64,000 nucleotides of DNA from assembly GCA_033060915.1 (NCBI GenBank), contig CM065387.1, forward strand, positions 35,421,001 through 35,485,000. The letters are read 5' to 3'. Positions 1-9,670 of the stretch are shown here, piece by piece (the stretch's first letter is position 1; each line of letters opens with the position of its first letter). The translations under genes and the position numbers were made by a program. This DNA is from Euryodendron excelsum. Taxonomy: Eukaryota; Streptophyta; Magnoliopsida; Ericales; Pentaphylacaceae. The notes beneath the pieces are model-generated. The model saw nothing but the letters and a program-made list of their open reading frames with translations, made no database searches and had not been told where the DNA came from.

Positions 1-814
1 AATATGGACCATATTGGTCGCTTTTAATGTAACACTTTCCTAAAGCAACCCTAGCCATGGAAAAGCTAGAATCACCCTAGGATTGTGATTTTGAAAACAT
101 GTTTTGAAAAAGAGATTTTGATGCAATTTTGAAAACGAGTTTGAAAACGATTTTGAAGACAACTTTGAAAACAGTTTTTGGAAGATGCAAGATCATGATA
201 TGCACAATGTAATTTTGGGGTCGTGAACATACAAGGTTAAGGCTTCACCACATAACCAAGGGGGCCGGACCGGGACCCACGTGGTCTCTGGTTAGACTAG
301 AAGAAAGCCCCCGACACAGTGACTCTCCAATAGCCCAATCCTACACATGGACCGGGAATCCCCTTATTTCAAGCATGCAAAGAAAGGGGGGGGGGGGAAA
401 GAAATGGGGAATTAAAATAAAGAAAATCTAAGTGGGTTAGGAGAGAGAAGAGAGAGGGGGCAAGTGCGAAAATTTAAATGGAGAACCTACCTTGTATCTC
501 GTTTATTTGTGCGCCTTGCTTGTCTTCGGTCTTCGGTCTTCGTCTTTAATCTTCGGTCTTCGGTCTTCAATCTCCAAGAGTGGTCTTCAAGCTTTAGATT
601 ATAGCTATTCAGGTCTTCGAAGGAAGGTTGAAGGTTAGTGTATAAGTGTATGAGGGTGTGTATGAGTGTATAGGAGGCTAGGGTTTGTGTATAGTGGCTA
701 GGGTTTGGAAAACCTAAGAAAGCTAGGGTTTTTAGGGTGCACGAGCTCTGTATATCAAAATATATGATTTTTGGTTTGAGTTTACGGATCCTTTAAACGC
801 TGGAGGAGGCTCTG

Positions 815-822
815 TATTTATA
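815..822 (-). promoter_or_regulatory. TATA box of the element A 3' LTR
   Basis: TATAAATA on the minus strand, followed by CAGAGCC. The same box with the same following bases occurs at 14538-14545 (A 5' LTR), 21173-21180 (B, ending CAGAACC) and 51088-51095 (C). This marks the likely U3/R promoter of the family. Confidence 0.7.
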
Positions 823-837
823 GAGGTTGGACAACAC

Positions 838-955
838 TGGCGCCTGTTGTAGTGGCGCCAGGTCAAATTTTACACTAGCGCCACTAGGAGTGGCGCCCGG
901 CCAATTTTTGGCTTGGCGCCACTAGTAGTGGCGTCAGCTATTTAGGAAATATTTA
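838..955. repeat. GGCGCC palindrome cluster in the LTR promoter
   Basis: Several copies of a dyad of the form GGCGCCACT-A-G-TAGTGGCGCC lie next to the TATA box, on its upstream side in element orientation. The 5' LTR copy (14560-14648) lacks 12 bases (TAGTGGCGTCAG) of the last dyad. Related clusters lie at 21059-21155, 50979-51015, and inside the elements near the antisense gene start (2651-2705, 19330-19392, weakly 62226-62265). Confidence 0.75.
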
Positions 956-1727
956 AGGTCAGCAAGCAACATATCTTTGACTAGATTTGGGCGCCTGTAC
1001 TAGTGACTACCATGCAATTTTTAGCCTGACTTCACTAGGAGTGGCTCCGGAAAGTCCGGGAATGATTTGAAGGAGCCGGGAATGACCCGGAAGGCCGGAA
1101 AGGAGCAGGAACACTTAAAATAGTGTCCTGGAGGTATTTGACTTGAAAAGTGAGGATAAGATGTGTCGGAAAGGTTGACCGGGCCTTTAGGGGCAAAACG
1201 GTCAATCGGACCGAGAAACTGCCGGGACAAACTCGGACTGTCCCGGAAGAAGACTTGGGATCTGAAAATATTATTCAGAATGTTCCCAGAGGTTGCCGGT
1301 TTGATTTCCAGAGCCGGCGTGGTCAGAAAAGGAGGCCGGCCCACCAGGGGCAAAACGGTCATTTCGCATCGGGTTGGCCGGAACTGAGTCGGAATGATCT
1401 GGAAAGGTAAAAGGTGGTTGAGAACACTATAAAAGGTAGTCTCAGAGGGTTACCAGTTTGATACCCAGAGTCGGTGTGGTTCCCGGGGCATTCAGATGCC
1501 TAGGGGCAAAATGGTCATCTTGACCGGAAAGTCTCGGAAAGGGCAGTTTGATCATTTTTCACCGAAGTGGGTTAACAGACACTGGTGTTGACCTGGGTTT
1601 TGAGTACTTCCGCCACTCTAACGGCGGTCGTCCTGACACAGGGATTTGTTGGCAATTCCCTATATCGACCTATTTGAGAGTATTTCCGCTACTCTAACGG
1701 TTTTGTGAGTAATTTCGCTACTCGGAC

Positions 1728-2260
1728 CGTCTCGAGGAATAAACTGTCTCGAGAGAGGGATTGAAAAGGGGACTTATCGTCTTCGAAGAGACGTGCCTGA
1801 GTTGGAATCGTCTCGAGGAATAAAGTGTCTTGAGAGAAGGATTGGAAAGGGGTCTTACCGTCTTCGAAAAGATGTGCCTGGGTTGGAACCGTCTCGAGGA
1901 ATAAACTGTCTCGAGAGTGGGATTGGAAAGGGGACTTATCGCCTCCGAGGAGATGTGCCTAGGATTGGAACCGTCTCGAGGAATAAACTGTCTCGAGAGA
2001 GGGATTGGAAAGGGGTCTTACCGTCTTCAAAAAGACGTGCCTGGATTGGAATCGTCTCGAGGAATAAACTGTCTTGAGAGTGGGGTTGGAAAGGGGACTT
2101 ATCGCCTCCGTGGAGACGTGTCTGGATTGGAACCGTCTCGAGGAATAAACTGTCCTGAGAGAGGGATTGGAAAGTGGTCTTACCGTCTCCGAAAAGACGT
2201 GCCTAGGATTGGAACCGTCTCGAGGAATAAACTATCTCGAGAGTGGGGTTGGAATCGGAA
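1728..2260. repeat. 81-bp tandem array, seven units, in element A 3' LTR
   Basis: Units start at 1728, 1809, 1890, 1972, 2053, 2134 and 2216 with CGTCTCGAGGAATAAA. Each unit carries two CTCGAG sites about 17 bp apart. The 5' LTR has the same seven units (15448 to about 15975), so the array predates this insertion. Elements B and C have only diverged, unexpanded relatives of it. Confidence 0.9.
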
Positions 2261-2451
2261 AGGAAAGGACAATGCCCCTAAGGGCATTTTGGTCATTTTG
2301 CCTCTATTTGGGCCTGACAGGCCCGCGAAGGGATGGACAGATGGGATTTGGACCTAGAGAATTGGTTTCGATAGGAAGATGCCCACAATGACTTGAAAAC
2401 AAGTCTGGACAAAGTGTAGACTGCCGAGCGGTCAAAAATGGGGTGCTTATA

Positions 2452-2475
2452 GTTGCCCCTCTTTTTCTGTCTTTG
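2452..2475 (-). other. Polypurine tract of element A
   Basis: The minus strand reads GACAGAAAAAGAGGGGCAAC immediately before the LTR start. The same tract precedes the 3' LTRs of B (19460-19479) and C (62456-62475). It would prime plus-strand DNA synthesis. Confidence 0.8.
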
Positions 2476-2650
2476 CTTGTCAAAGACAGAAAACGATAGA
2501 AGTAAGAGTCCCATGTTGACCGCGAGGCAGTCGGAGGGATGGACGTTGGAAATCTTTCGACAACGGGGGTCGAAAAAACGGATAACGGGCCAAAAAGGCT
2601 TTCGAAAATGAGTTTTGGTGGGAAAAATGGCAAAACTACCCAGAATTTAT

Positions 2651-2705
2651 AACTGGCGCCACTGCTTTGGCAAAAAGGGACTGGCGCCTCTGCTAGTGGC
2701 GCCAT
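2651..2705. promoter_or_regulatory. GGCGCC palindromes at the start of the antisense gene
   Basis: ACTGGCGCCACTGC and CTAGTGGCGCCAT sit about 80-200 bp before the first exon of the plus-strand antisense gene and about 200 bp from the polypurine tract. The motif is that of the LTR promoter cluster. A regulatory role is inferred. Confidence 0.5.
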
Positions 2706-2769
2706 GCTTAAAGTTAAAACCAGAAAATTTCTGGTTTGAACAACCACGGCACTTTGGAGAAATTTTTGC

Positions 2770-2908
2770 AAATCCGAGAAGTTCTGCGTGAGACTTGACT
2801 TGAACTTTGAAGGGGCACTTCTTAGAGACCACAAGTGATTGCTGGAAGGAGACCACGTCGCCGAAAAAGTCGCCGGAAGAGAAGATTTCGCCGGAGAACT
2901 TTCAAAAA
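2770..2908 (+). other. Putative 5' untranslated exon of the antisense gene (element A)
   Basis: A GC-richer stretch with CGCCGGA-type triplets ends at a good splice donor (AAAAA followed by GTGAGT at 2909). Element C has the matching donor on its minus strand at 62024-62023 (AAAAG followed by GTGAGT). In B the corresponding bases are changed to ACATAAA, so its donor looks lost. The exon start is a guess. Confidence 0.45.
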
Positions 2909-3790
2909 GTGAGTTTTCAAATATTTGTAGATTTTGATGTGTAGAACTTCGTTTGAATCATGTGAATAGTGAAAATTGATATTTTGATATGCTTTGAACA
3001 CTTTGGTGATGTTGTTTTTGCATTTTGATGGTTGTTTGATTGAATTTGAATGATTTTTCATGATTATACGAAGAGGGTTTTCTGTAGGAATAGGGGATCT
3101 GTTCCTACAGGCATGGGCATTGGGTTTACTGGCTATATTTTTGTGCAATGTGCCTTAGAAAAATGTATTTAACAACCGTATGAAGTTTCGTGATTTTTTG
3201 AAAACTTGGTGAATTTTTGATTTTTTGAAAAATAGGAAAATACTTAGAAAATTAGAAAAAATTAGAAAATTCAAGAAATTGATGAAATTTTTAAAGTTTG
3301 AAATTTGGAAAAAGATTGGAATATTTTTGAAAACATTTGAGGTAATTTTAAAAAATTTCGGAAGATGTTCGAAAACCATTGATTTATTTGAAAAATAAAA
3401 CATGTGTTTTGAAAATTTTGAAAAATTGAAAAGTGTGCACGGGTGCCATTGTCATGTGATTGTTGCGTTAGAAAGTGCATATTTCGTATTTTGTGTTGAT
3501 GTCATGGGTGTTGTAGGGGCTATTTTTAAACGGGACTCTGCCAAAATTTTTAGAAATTATGAAAAGAGTTGGTTAAAGTTTTAGAAAAAAAATCTTTTTG
3601 AAGGAAAAAGACGAAAAACCCTTGAGATTTGATTTGAAGTTGGAAAATCAAGATGTGCACGTAGGAAATTTGTTTTATCCTTTGAAATCCTTTATTTGTT
3701 TTGTTTGTGTTTGTTGTTTATTTTATTTTACTGTTATTTAAACTGCATGGATGGTATATTAACATCACTTACCTTGCCTTACCTTTTCAG
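2909..3790 (+). other. Putative 5' UTR intron of the antisense gene (element A)
   Basis: Donor GTGAGT at 2909 and acceptor CCTTTTCAG ending at 3790, just before GATGGCAGAC. The 882 bp are AT-rich low-complexity sequence (runs of GAAAATTTTGAAAA type). I see no gene in it, and ORFs predicted there are compositional. The equivalent interval is 60192-62024 in C. Confidence 0.5.
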
Positions 3791-3791
3791 G

Positions 3792-5631
3792 ATGGCAGAC
3801 GCGGGTGATGACGGTTCTGAGAGGAGGTGCTGCTCGGGGAAGGCGGCCCGGACAGATTCTGCTGGCGACTTTAGTCGATCTAGAGGTAGTCAACGATCTA
3901 CCAGACGATCTTCATCCAGCCAGAGTGGGCAGGGGAGTAGACTACCTGTCGACCCTTTTCCTCCGGTTGAGCAGGCTTTTTCTGAGGAGATTGATGCCGA
4001 GGAGGAGGTACTGGGCCTTGGGGATCAGGTGACTGGTTATGGGAGAGCTTCTTCCAGGCATAGGCAGACGGACACTGACTTGGGAGATCTGCAGATACCG
4101 GACATCCCACCACTCGGAGATCTTCCCTATCACCCCAGCGTGTATTCTAGACAGCACTTGCCGCCTCCGCGGGCACATACAGCTTTCAGAGGGGCTGTTC
4201 ATCAGGTTTTTGTGACCATGCAGCGGGCTGCCCCATCATATCGTGCCTTCTTGGCAGAGATCAGATTTGGCTCCTTTATGGGATTACAGGCTAACCGCCT
4301 GAACCAGCATTTGGTACTGGCACTTGTTGAGAGGTGGTTCGAGGAGACCGAGACTTTTCATTTTGTCGGCTTCGAGTTAGGTCCCACTCCTTTGGATTGG
4401 GCGATTATTACAGGGCTCTCCTTTGTTGGCCGGCGGATCACCCTGCATCCAGTCAGTAGGGACAAGGCCTGTTTGCTGTTGGACTTGCCTCATCCTGAGC
4501 GTTCTGCTTTCTCGGTCTCTTGGATTAGTCAGGATGAGCGTACTTTTGCTACTGAGCCATCGCCTGCTAGGCGGGACATCATGAGACGGCGACTTGTGTT
4601 GTATATCATCTTTAGCTGCTTCTGCAACAACAACAAGTCACTCGTGCTGTGCCGTTTGGTGAGTATAGTAGCCGATCTAGGAGCTTTGTCTGAGTTGGAC
4701 TGGGGGTCCTTTTCTTTTGGCTGCTTTCTTCGATTGATGCGGGTTCGGACTTCTTCTCGTTGGGGCAGCCTGACTAGCTTTTGGCCTTTCCTTGTCTGAT
4801 GGAGTTACAAGTACCTGCTGGTGCGTCACCCTGCACTTGTTGAGGATGATCTCTATCCTCGCGCTTTGAGGTGGGCTCGTAACCGGGTAGCCCAGCGATC
4901 GGAGATTACTGACTTTGTGACGCTCCGGGCTAACCTGGAGCTGATTAAGGTGAGGGATGTGACCTGGCGGCCTTTCATTGGATCAGTCCATTACGAGACA
5001 ATCCGGTATTTGGTCCCATTATCCCTGTCAAGAGCTGCCTTTCTTAGTGATGACACTTGGGAGTCCTATCTTGGAGAGCAACACTGGCGGCAGTTTCACG
5101 AGGAGTTTCGATCAGTAGGGGCTCCGCCAGAGAATATGTTTGGAGCCCTGGTGGCGGGGGTGCCCATCCCTTACCAGGAGCGGTAGCCAGGTGCCGAGTT
5201 CTTACTTCCTCCGGATACAGATTATGCTGCACACTTTAGGGCTCATTTGGTTGGTGCCTTCACCCGGTTTGAGGTAGTAGTCGGTGGGTACGCTGTTGGC
5301 CAGGAGGTGGTTGACTTGTGGCGCCGTGCTGGAGGATATGTGCCCCAGGCCGAGTTTACTGCTGTGAGAGACCAGTACCAGATGGAGCGGGATCAGTACC
5401 AGGCTGAGGTAGCTTCCCTGATGGCTCGGTTATCTCAGATGGGTGGTGGGGGGGGGGGTATGTTATTCTCTTTTTTCTCCTTATTGCTCTACTGTTGCTC
5501 AGCTTCTTTTGTTTGCGGCTGATTTTGGTTCTATCTTCCCTGCAGGATGGTGGTGCTTCGAGTAGTTACCCCCCTCCTCCGATGCCGGGTTTGGGGATTT
5601 TGATCCAGATGATATTGACTTCGACCTATGA
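3792..5631 (+). pseudogene. Plant mobile domain (PMD) protein, antisense gene of element A
   Basis: Translation from ATG 3792 (MADAGDDGSER) stays in one frame to about 5457. A Ser/Arg-rich basic N-terminus comes first. From about residue 140 follows a PMD core with RFGSFMGL, LNQHLVLALVERW, PTPLDWAIITGLSF and, later, ELDWGSF and WSYKYLLVRHP. Near residues 520-550 there is a short coiled coil (QYQMERDQYQAEV). Two in-frame stops interrupt it, TGA 4797-4799 and TAG 5184-5186; both are one C-to-T change from CGA or CAG. An 88-bp intron (5458-5545, GTATGT...CTGCAG) leads to a last exon that can end in an acidic tail (DFDPDDIDFDL, stop 5629-5631) if a small indel is allowed. PMD proteins of the MAIN/MAIL1 type act in silencing and gene expression; the role of element-borne copies is unknown. 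It runs opposite to gag. Confidence 0.75.
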
Positions 5632-5939
5632 TAGATGCCCCCTTGTGGAGACTCTGATCCTCTTTTGCCTCTTGTTCCTAAGATGTATTGGTGTTAGACA
5701 GTTTTATTTTGCAAGTTTTGTATAAGGATGGATATTTATGGTAGTCAGATGTATGGATAGACAGATATATTTATGATCTTTGCAGCTAGACATATGATCA
5801 GATGCATGTGATTTTAGATATCTATTACATGAGTTGATGCTGATGACTTCTATTTCTACAGGGAGTTATATCCTATGTGTGCAAAGGCCATGCTGATTTT
5901 TTTCTTTTTTTTAACATATGCACAGGTTAGAAATATGTT

Positions 5940-5945
5940 AATAAA
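5940..5945 (+). terminator. Poly(A) signal of the antisense PMD gene
   Basis: AATAAA about 310 bp after the stop codon on the plus strand. It is the only canonical signal noticed in this tail. Confidence 0.35.
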
Positions 5946-7597
5946 ATGACACAGGGTATTGTTAGACTTGTAGTGCTGGGAATGGTAACTCCCTCATCCT
6001 CGAGTATTTATCCTCTCTTCTGGCTCAACCCTACTTTGATTGGATGATAGCACTTCGCACCTTTCTTAACCACTTGATCGCCTCCAACTTTCTATTCTAA
6101 GGTTAGTGTATAGGGTTATTGGGCTGAGACTCTCGACTCTCGGAGTTTTAGCAACAACTTACTTGACCTTTGGCAGAGCGATAAGTGGACAGTCATTTCA
6201 ATCCGAGGAGACTTTGTTTAGGACCGTAATATAGGCTAGGTTATGGGGGTTTTTTTAGAAACAACGGGATATGCAGGCTCAAATTTGATGTTGTTTTCAA
6301 TAAGGTTTAGATCCATACCATCCTTGACTACTTTTCAGTAGGATTAGCATCCTTCTTTAGTTTCGGCAGCGTATCTAGCTCATTTAGATCAAACAATCTG
6401 CTTTCAATCAGAGGGGACTTTAATAGAGTTGTAATGTAGGCCATGGTTTCGGGGTTTTGCAAGAAAGGGTAACGGCTCGAACCTATCATTTCTACTGGGT
6501 TTCCTTGTAACCTAGGATCACCTTTGAATTTCTTCTTGTTTTTGACCATATACTTCTCAGGGTGAAAATGACCCTGTTCTTTCACCCTTTCTATATACTT
6601 TTTGAGATAAACATGACTTTCTTCTTATTTAATCTTTTTATATGCTTTTGAAGATTACTCAATTATGATTTTCTTCAGGCCTTTCATTAAAGGATTTTTT
6701 TTTTTTTTGACCTCTTGCCCCTTGGCAACTCCTTTCCTTTGCTTTTTCTTTCTATTTCTTTTCTTTTCTTTTATGAAACGAAACAATTCTTTAACCCTTT
6801 TCCCTTAAACCTTTTCCCTTGGTAGTTCAATATACCCAGTGTGGGCGGTGATCCCTAGATTGGGGTTTTGTTAAGAAATGATAAGTGGCTCAACGGGTTT
6901 GGCAAGGGGTTACTTTTGACTTTATGGAAAATGAAATGAGGGCCTCTCTTCACTTTGAATTAGATCGCTTGATTTATAGAGCTTTCAACACCATCCTAGC
7001 ATGATAGAGGTGGACACCGCTCCTAGAGTTCTCAACTATTGTCTGCCCTAGTGTGGGGAGGACAGTCTTGGATCAGGGTTGACAAAGAAAATTTTCGCTT
7101 TCCGCAAGGCACTAGGGGTTAAGCAAAGGGGATATGAGCACATTTAGTTATTTACTCAATTATTTATTCTTTATTTGTGGGGGAATGAAAGATGGCTCCT
7201 CTTCATTTTGATAAATTGGCCACACATTGCTTAGCCTCAGAGTCTTGTAAGTGCTGCCTTTGGGTAGTATCCTCACTCATCCTTATCCTCTCTCTCTCTG
7301 GAAAGCTGATCATTTGGTGAGTGGTTAACTCATGCTATCATCCATTCAAGTTGGATCATTCCATAAGACACACCATGCCCCTTGCGTAGAAAGTAGTCAC
7401 TATTCTCCACGGAAGACAATATAACAACAATGGAATAAAAGATTATCATTTGATTATTATTATTATCTTTACGAAGAGCATCAAGTTCTTAAACAATAAG
7501 AGAATGTAAACATTAATTTAAAGACAGGAAGTAAGAGGGATAGAAAGAAAGTGGGTGACAACACCCCTCTCTTGTACGCTTTTGCAAGGAACCCATT
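5946..7597. other. Spacer between the antisense gene and gag in element A
   Basis: No domain is recognisable. It aligns in reverse with 56560-58250 of element C, including direct duplications (on the minus strand TTACAACTCTATTAAAGTCC, with a second diverged copy). It contains the small ORF described separately and short poly-T runs (6691-6709). Confidence 0.6.
6328..6585 (-). CDS. Small conserved ORF of unknown function (element A, sense strand)
   Basis: It encodes ...MAYITTLLKSPLIESRLFDL NELDTLPKLKKD... in the sense orientation of the element, between gag and the polypurine tract. Element C has a clear counterpart (57952-58152, MTYITTLVKSSPIEKELLDL). Many differences between them are at third codon positions, but not all. 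There is no signal peptide, membrane segment or known motif. It could be a decayed piece of a longer polyprotein or a true small ORF. I do not recognise it. Confidence 0.3.
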   Translation of the reverse strand: MKEQGHFHPEKYMVKNKKKFKGDPRLQGNPVEMIGSSRYPFLQNPETMAYITTLLKSPLIESRLFDLNELDTLPKLKKDANPTEK

Positions 7598-9670
7598 CTA
7601 GTACGGCTTTGGGACAATTCCCACATCTGTGATGCTCCATTCGCGACTTGGATCCTCGGCTAAGGCGAGACAGGCAAAGGCTTCTCCTAGAGCTCCGCAG
7701 ACATTGACATTGTTGGTGCGGTTGTCAGCTTCCTTCTTGTTCTTTGCAGCAGGTTCTTCTATAAACAAGGTGACCAGCTCACCCCCTTCTAATTCGAATG
7801 GTTCTGCTTGTTCTCTTGACTCCTCTAGTCCCCAAGCCATGTCTTCATAGTTGTACTCATTTGTGGGCCAAGGGTTTTCTAGTAAATGACATTCGGGCGC
7901 GGTATATTTTGGATGCAGAAACTCAGCACCCCATCCATCAACAACCATGTTTTCAGTAGTCTCATCTCCCAGGAACATTGGCTCCTCAATGGGCTAGTTC
8001 GAAACATCAGGCACCTCATTAGGGTTATGGAGATAAATTGGGCATAATGGGAGATCCTCCTCTCAGTCATCTTTTTCCTCGGTCTCCCAATCGTCCCCAT
8101 AATCCTCAGTCTCGGGCTCGTCAAACTCTCCTTTGCCCTCCATTTCTACTAATATCATATTGATGGTGTGATCTGGCAAAGGATTGGTGGTCACGTTGGG
8201 AGCAGGAGTCGGTTTTACCGGCTGCAGATCAATGGTCTTGTTATCGATCAGGTCTTGGATCTTATGCTTGAGAGCAAAGCAGCTTTCGGTGTCACGCCCC
8301 TGGCCACCTGAATGATATTCACATGTAAGAGCGGCATTAAAGGTCGAGGGCAGAGGGCTTAGCAACGGGCGGGCAGGTACGGGCTTCAAGATGTTGTTCT
8401 TCAGAAGGCTATGGTAAGCCTCAGTTTGGGTGTAGGCTAAGGCGTAGAAAGTACGGATGCGTCTAGTAGGTCTATTAAAGTTGGGTCGTGCCCTAGCGGG
8501 GCCATAGTTAGGGGTTGGAGCAGGCATGGTCAAGGTGGGCAAGGGCAGGACTGGGGGTGATTGTAGCGGGGGTCGGTATTGAGGTAGTTGGCTATGCAGA
8601 ATAGCTAACACTTCACCTTCCTTTCTGATTGTGCCCCTTGTAGTAGCTACCTTCATGGCTATGTTGGCAGTATTTTCTCCGGTCTTGGCATAGGGGTCTG
8701 TAATGCTTCTTGTTTTGAGGCCGTTTTCTATCATTTTCCCCTGCATGATGAGTTCGGAGAAGCTTTTTCCCACGCTTGTGCAGAGCTTCTCATAGAATAT
8801 ACGTTGGAAAGTATGTACGAACAGTTGTATGTACTCCTTTTCCTCCAGAGGGGGGTTTACTTATGCAGCGGCCTCCCTCCATCTCAGGGCATAGGCTTTA
8901 AAGCTCTCCTTCTTACCCTTGCTTATTGTCACCAAAGACCATCGATCAGAAGTGAGGTCGATGTTGTGACGGTATTGGGCTTTGAACGCATTGACTAGCT
9001 CCATCCATTTTATGATCTTCCTTAAGTCCAAACGAGCGAACCATTGCAGAGCCGACCCTGTGAGGCTGTGTTGGAATAACTGCATAAGGAGTTTCGGGTC
9101 GTTGCCATGTCCACTAAGCGCTCCAGCATATAGACGAAGATGAGCAACGGGGTTACTGGTACCATCGTACTTCTGGAAGTCTGGCATTTTAAACTTAGCA
9201 AGCCTCGGATGTTCAGGGAAGAAACAGAGTTCATCATAGGAAGTGAACCCGTAAGCATCGTGGCCATGGAGACTTCGCAATGAATCCTCCAACCCTTGAA
9301 TTTTCAGACTGAGAGGGTCTAGAGAGGCCTTCTTTACGGCAGGTGAAAGCAATATGGTCTCTTCTTCTTCAGTGTTGACCCCTTTGGCATCTTCCTTAGT
9401 CCTCGCAGCATTGTCAGACTGAAGCATGATCCTTGGATTAGCGGGCTCTAAGTCCTTGGATGAAGTCATGGATGATGATGGGACCATAGTAGCATCTTTC
9501 ATGGCTAGAGTTTGAATGAGTTTGAGCATCTCATCCATCTTAGTTCTCATTTCGTTAACTTCCTCTCGAGAGACTTGGGAGGATTCTTCAGGGTTAGCAG
9601 CCATCAATAATGCTCTTTGCCGGGTGATAATAGGGTCCCTAGGTGGATGTTGCCTCTTTTTAGGAGCAAT
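7598..9670 (-). pseudogene. Gag polyprotein of element A (Ty3/gypsy type)
   Basis: One continuous frame of about 690 codons. It probably began at 9670, where ATT replaces an expected ATG before APKKRQHPPRDPI; the first surviving ATG is 9604 (MAANPEESS). The capsid-like Retrotrans_gag region has FKMPDFQKYDGTSNPVAHLR and LTGSALQWFARLD. A degenerate zinc-knuckle region follows (CEYHSGGQGRDTESCFALKH) and then IQDLID. The last third is acidic (YNYEDMAWGLEE) and ends VGIVPKPY. Stops interrupt it at about 8861 (TAA), 8063 (TGA) and 7985 (TAG), each one C-to-T step from a Gln or Arg codon, with no frameshift. Gag would form the particle that packages the RNA. No pol follows. Confidence 0.8.

Larger units (their letters stand above)
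1..2451 (-). repeat. 3' LTR of element A (cut by window edge)
   Basis: It begins at 2451 (minus strand, TATAAGCACC, where relatives have TGTAAGCACC) directly after the polypurine tract. Base 1 corresponds to base 13736 of the 5' LTR, so about half of the 5.03-kb LTR is present. It holds the 81-bp tandem array (1728-2260), GGCGCC palindromes (838-955), a TATA box (815-822) and telo-box-like motifs (660-735). The short ORFs in it are in repeats and have no protein similarity I recognise. Confidence 0.85.

Noticed and set aside
655..740. Interstitial telomere
   Set aside because: AAACCCTA copies are few and not in tandem; they recur in each LTR.
1728..2260. CRISPR-like spacing of repeats
   Set aside because: Whole 81-bp units are similar, with no unique spacers. 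It is a tandem repeat in a plant LTR.
1150..2391. Several open frames of 70-146 codons across the element A LTR (also at 14861-16111)
   Set aside because: They run through LTR sequence and the 81-bp array; 81 is a multiple of three, so stops are not encountered. The peptides are just repeats.
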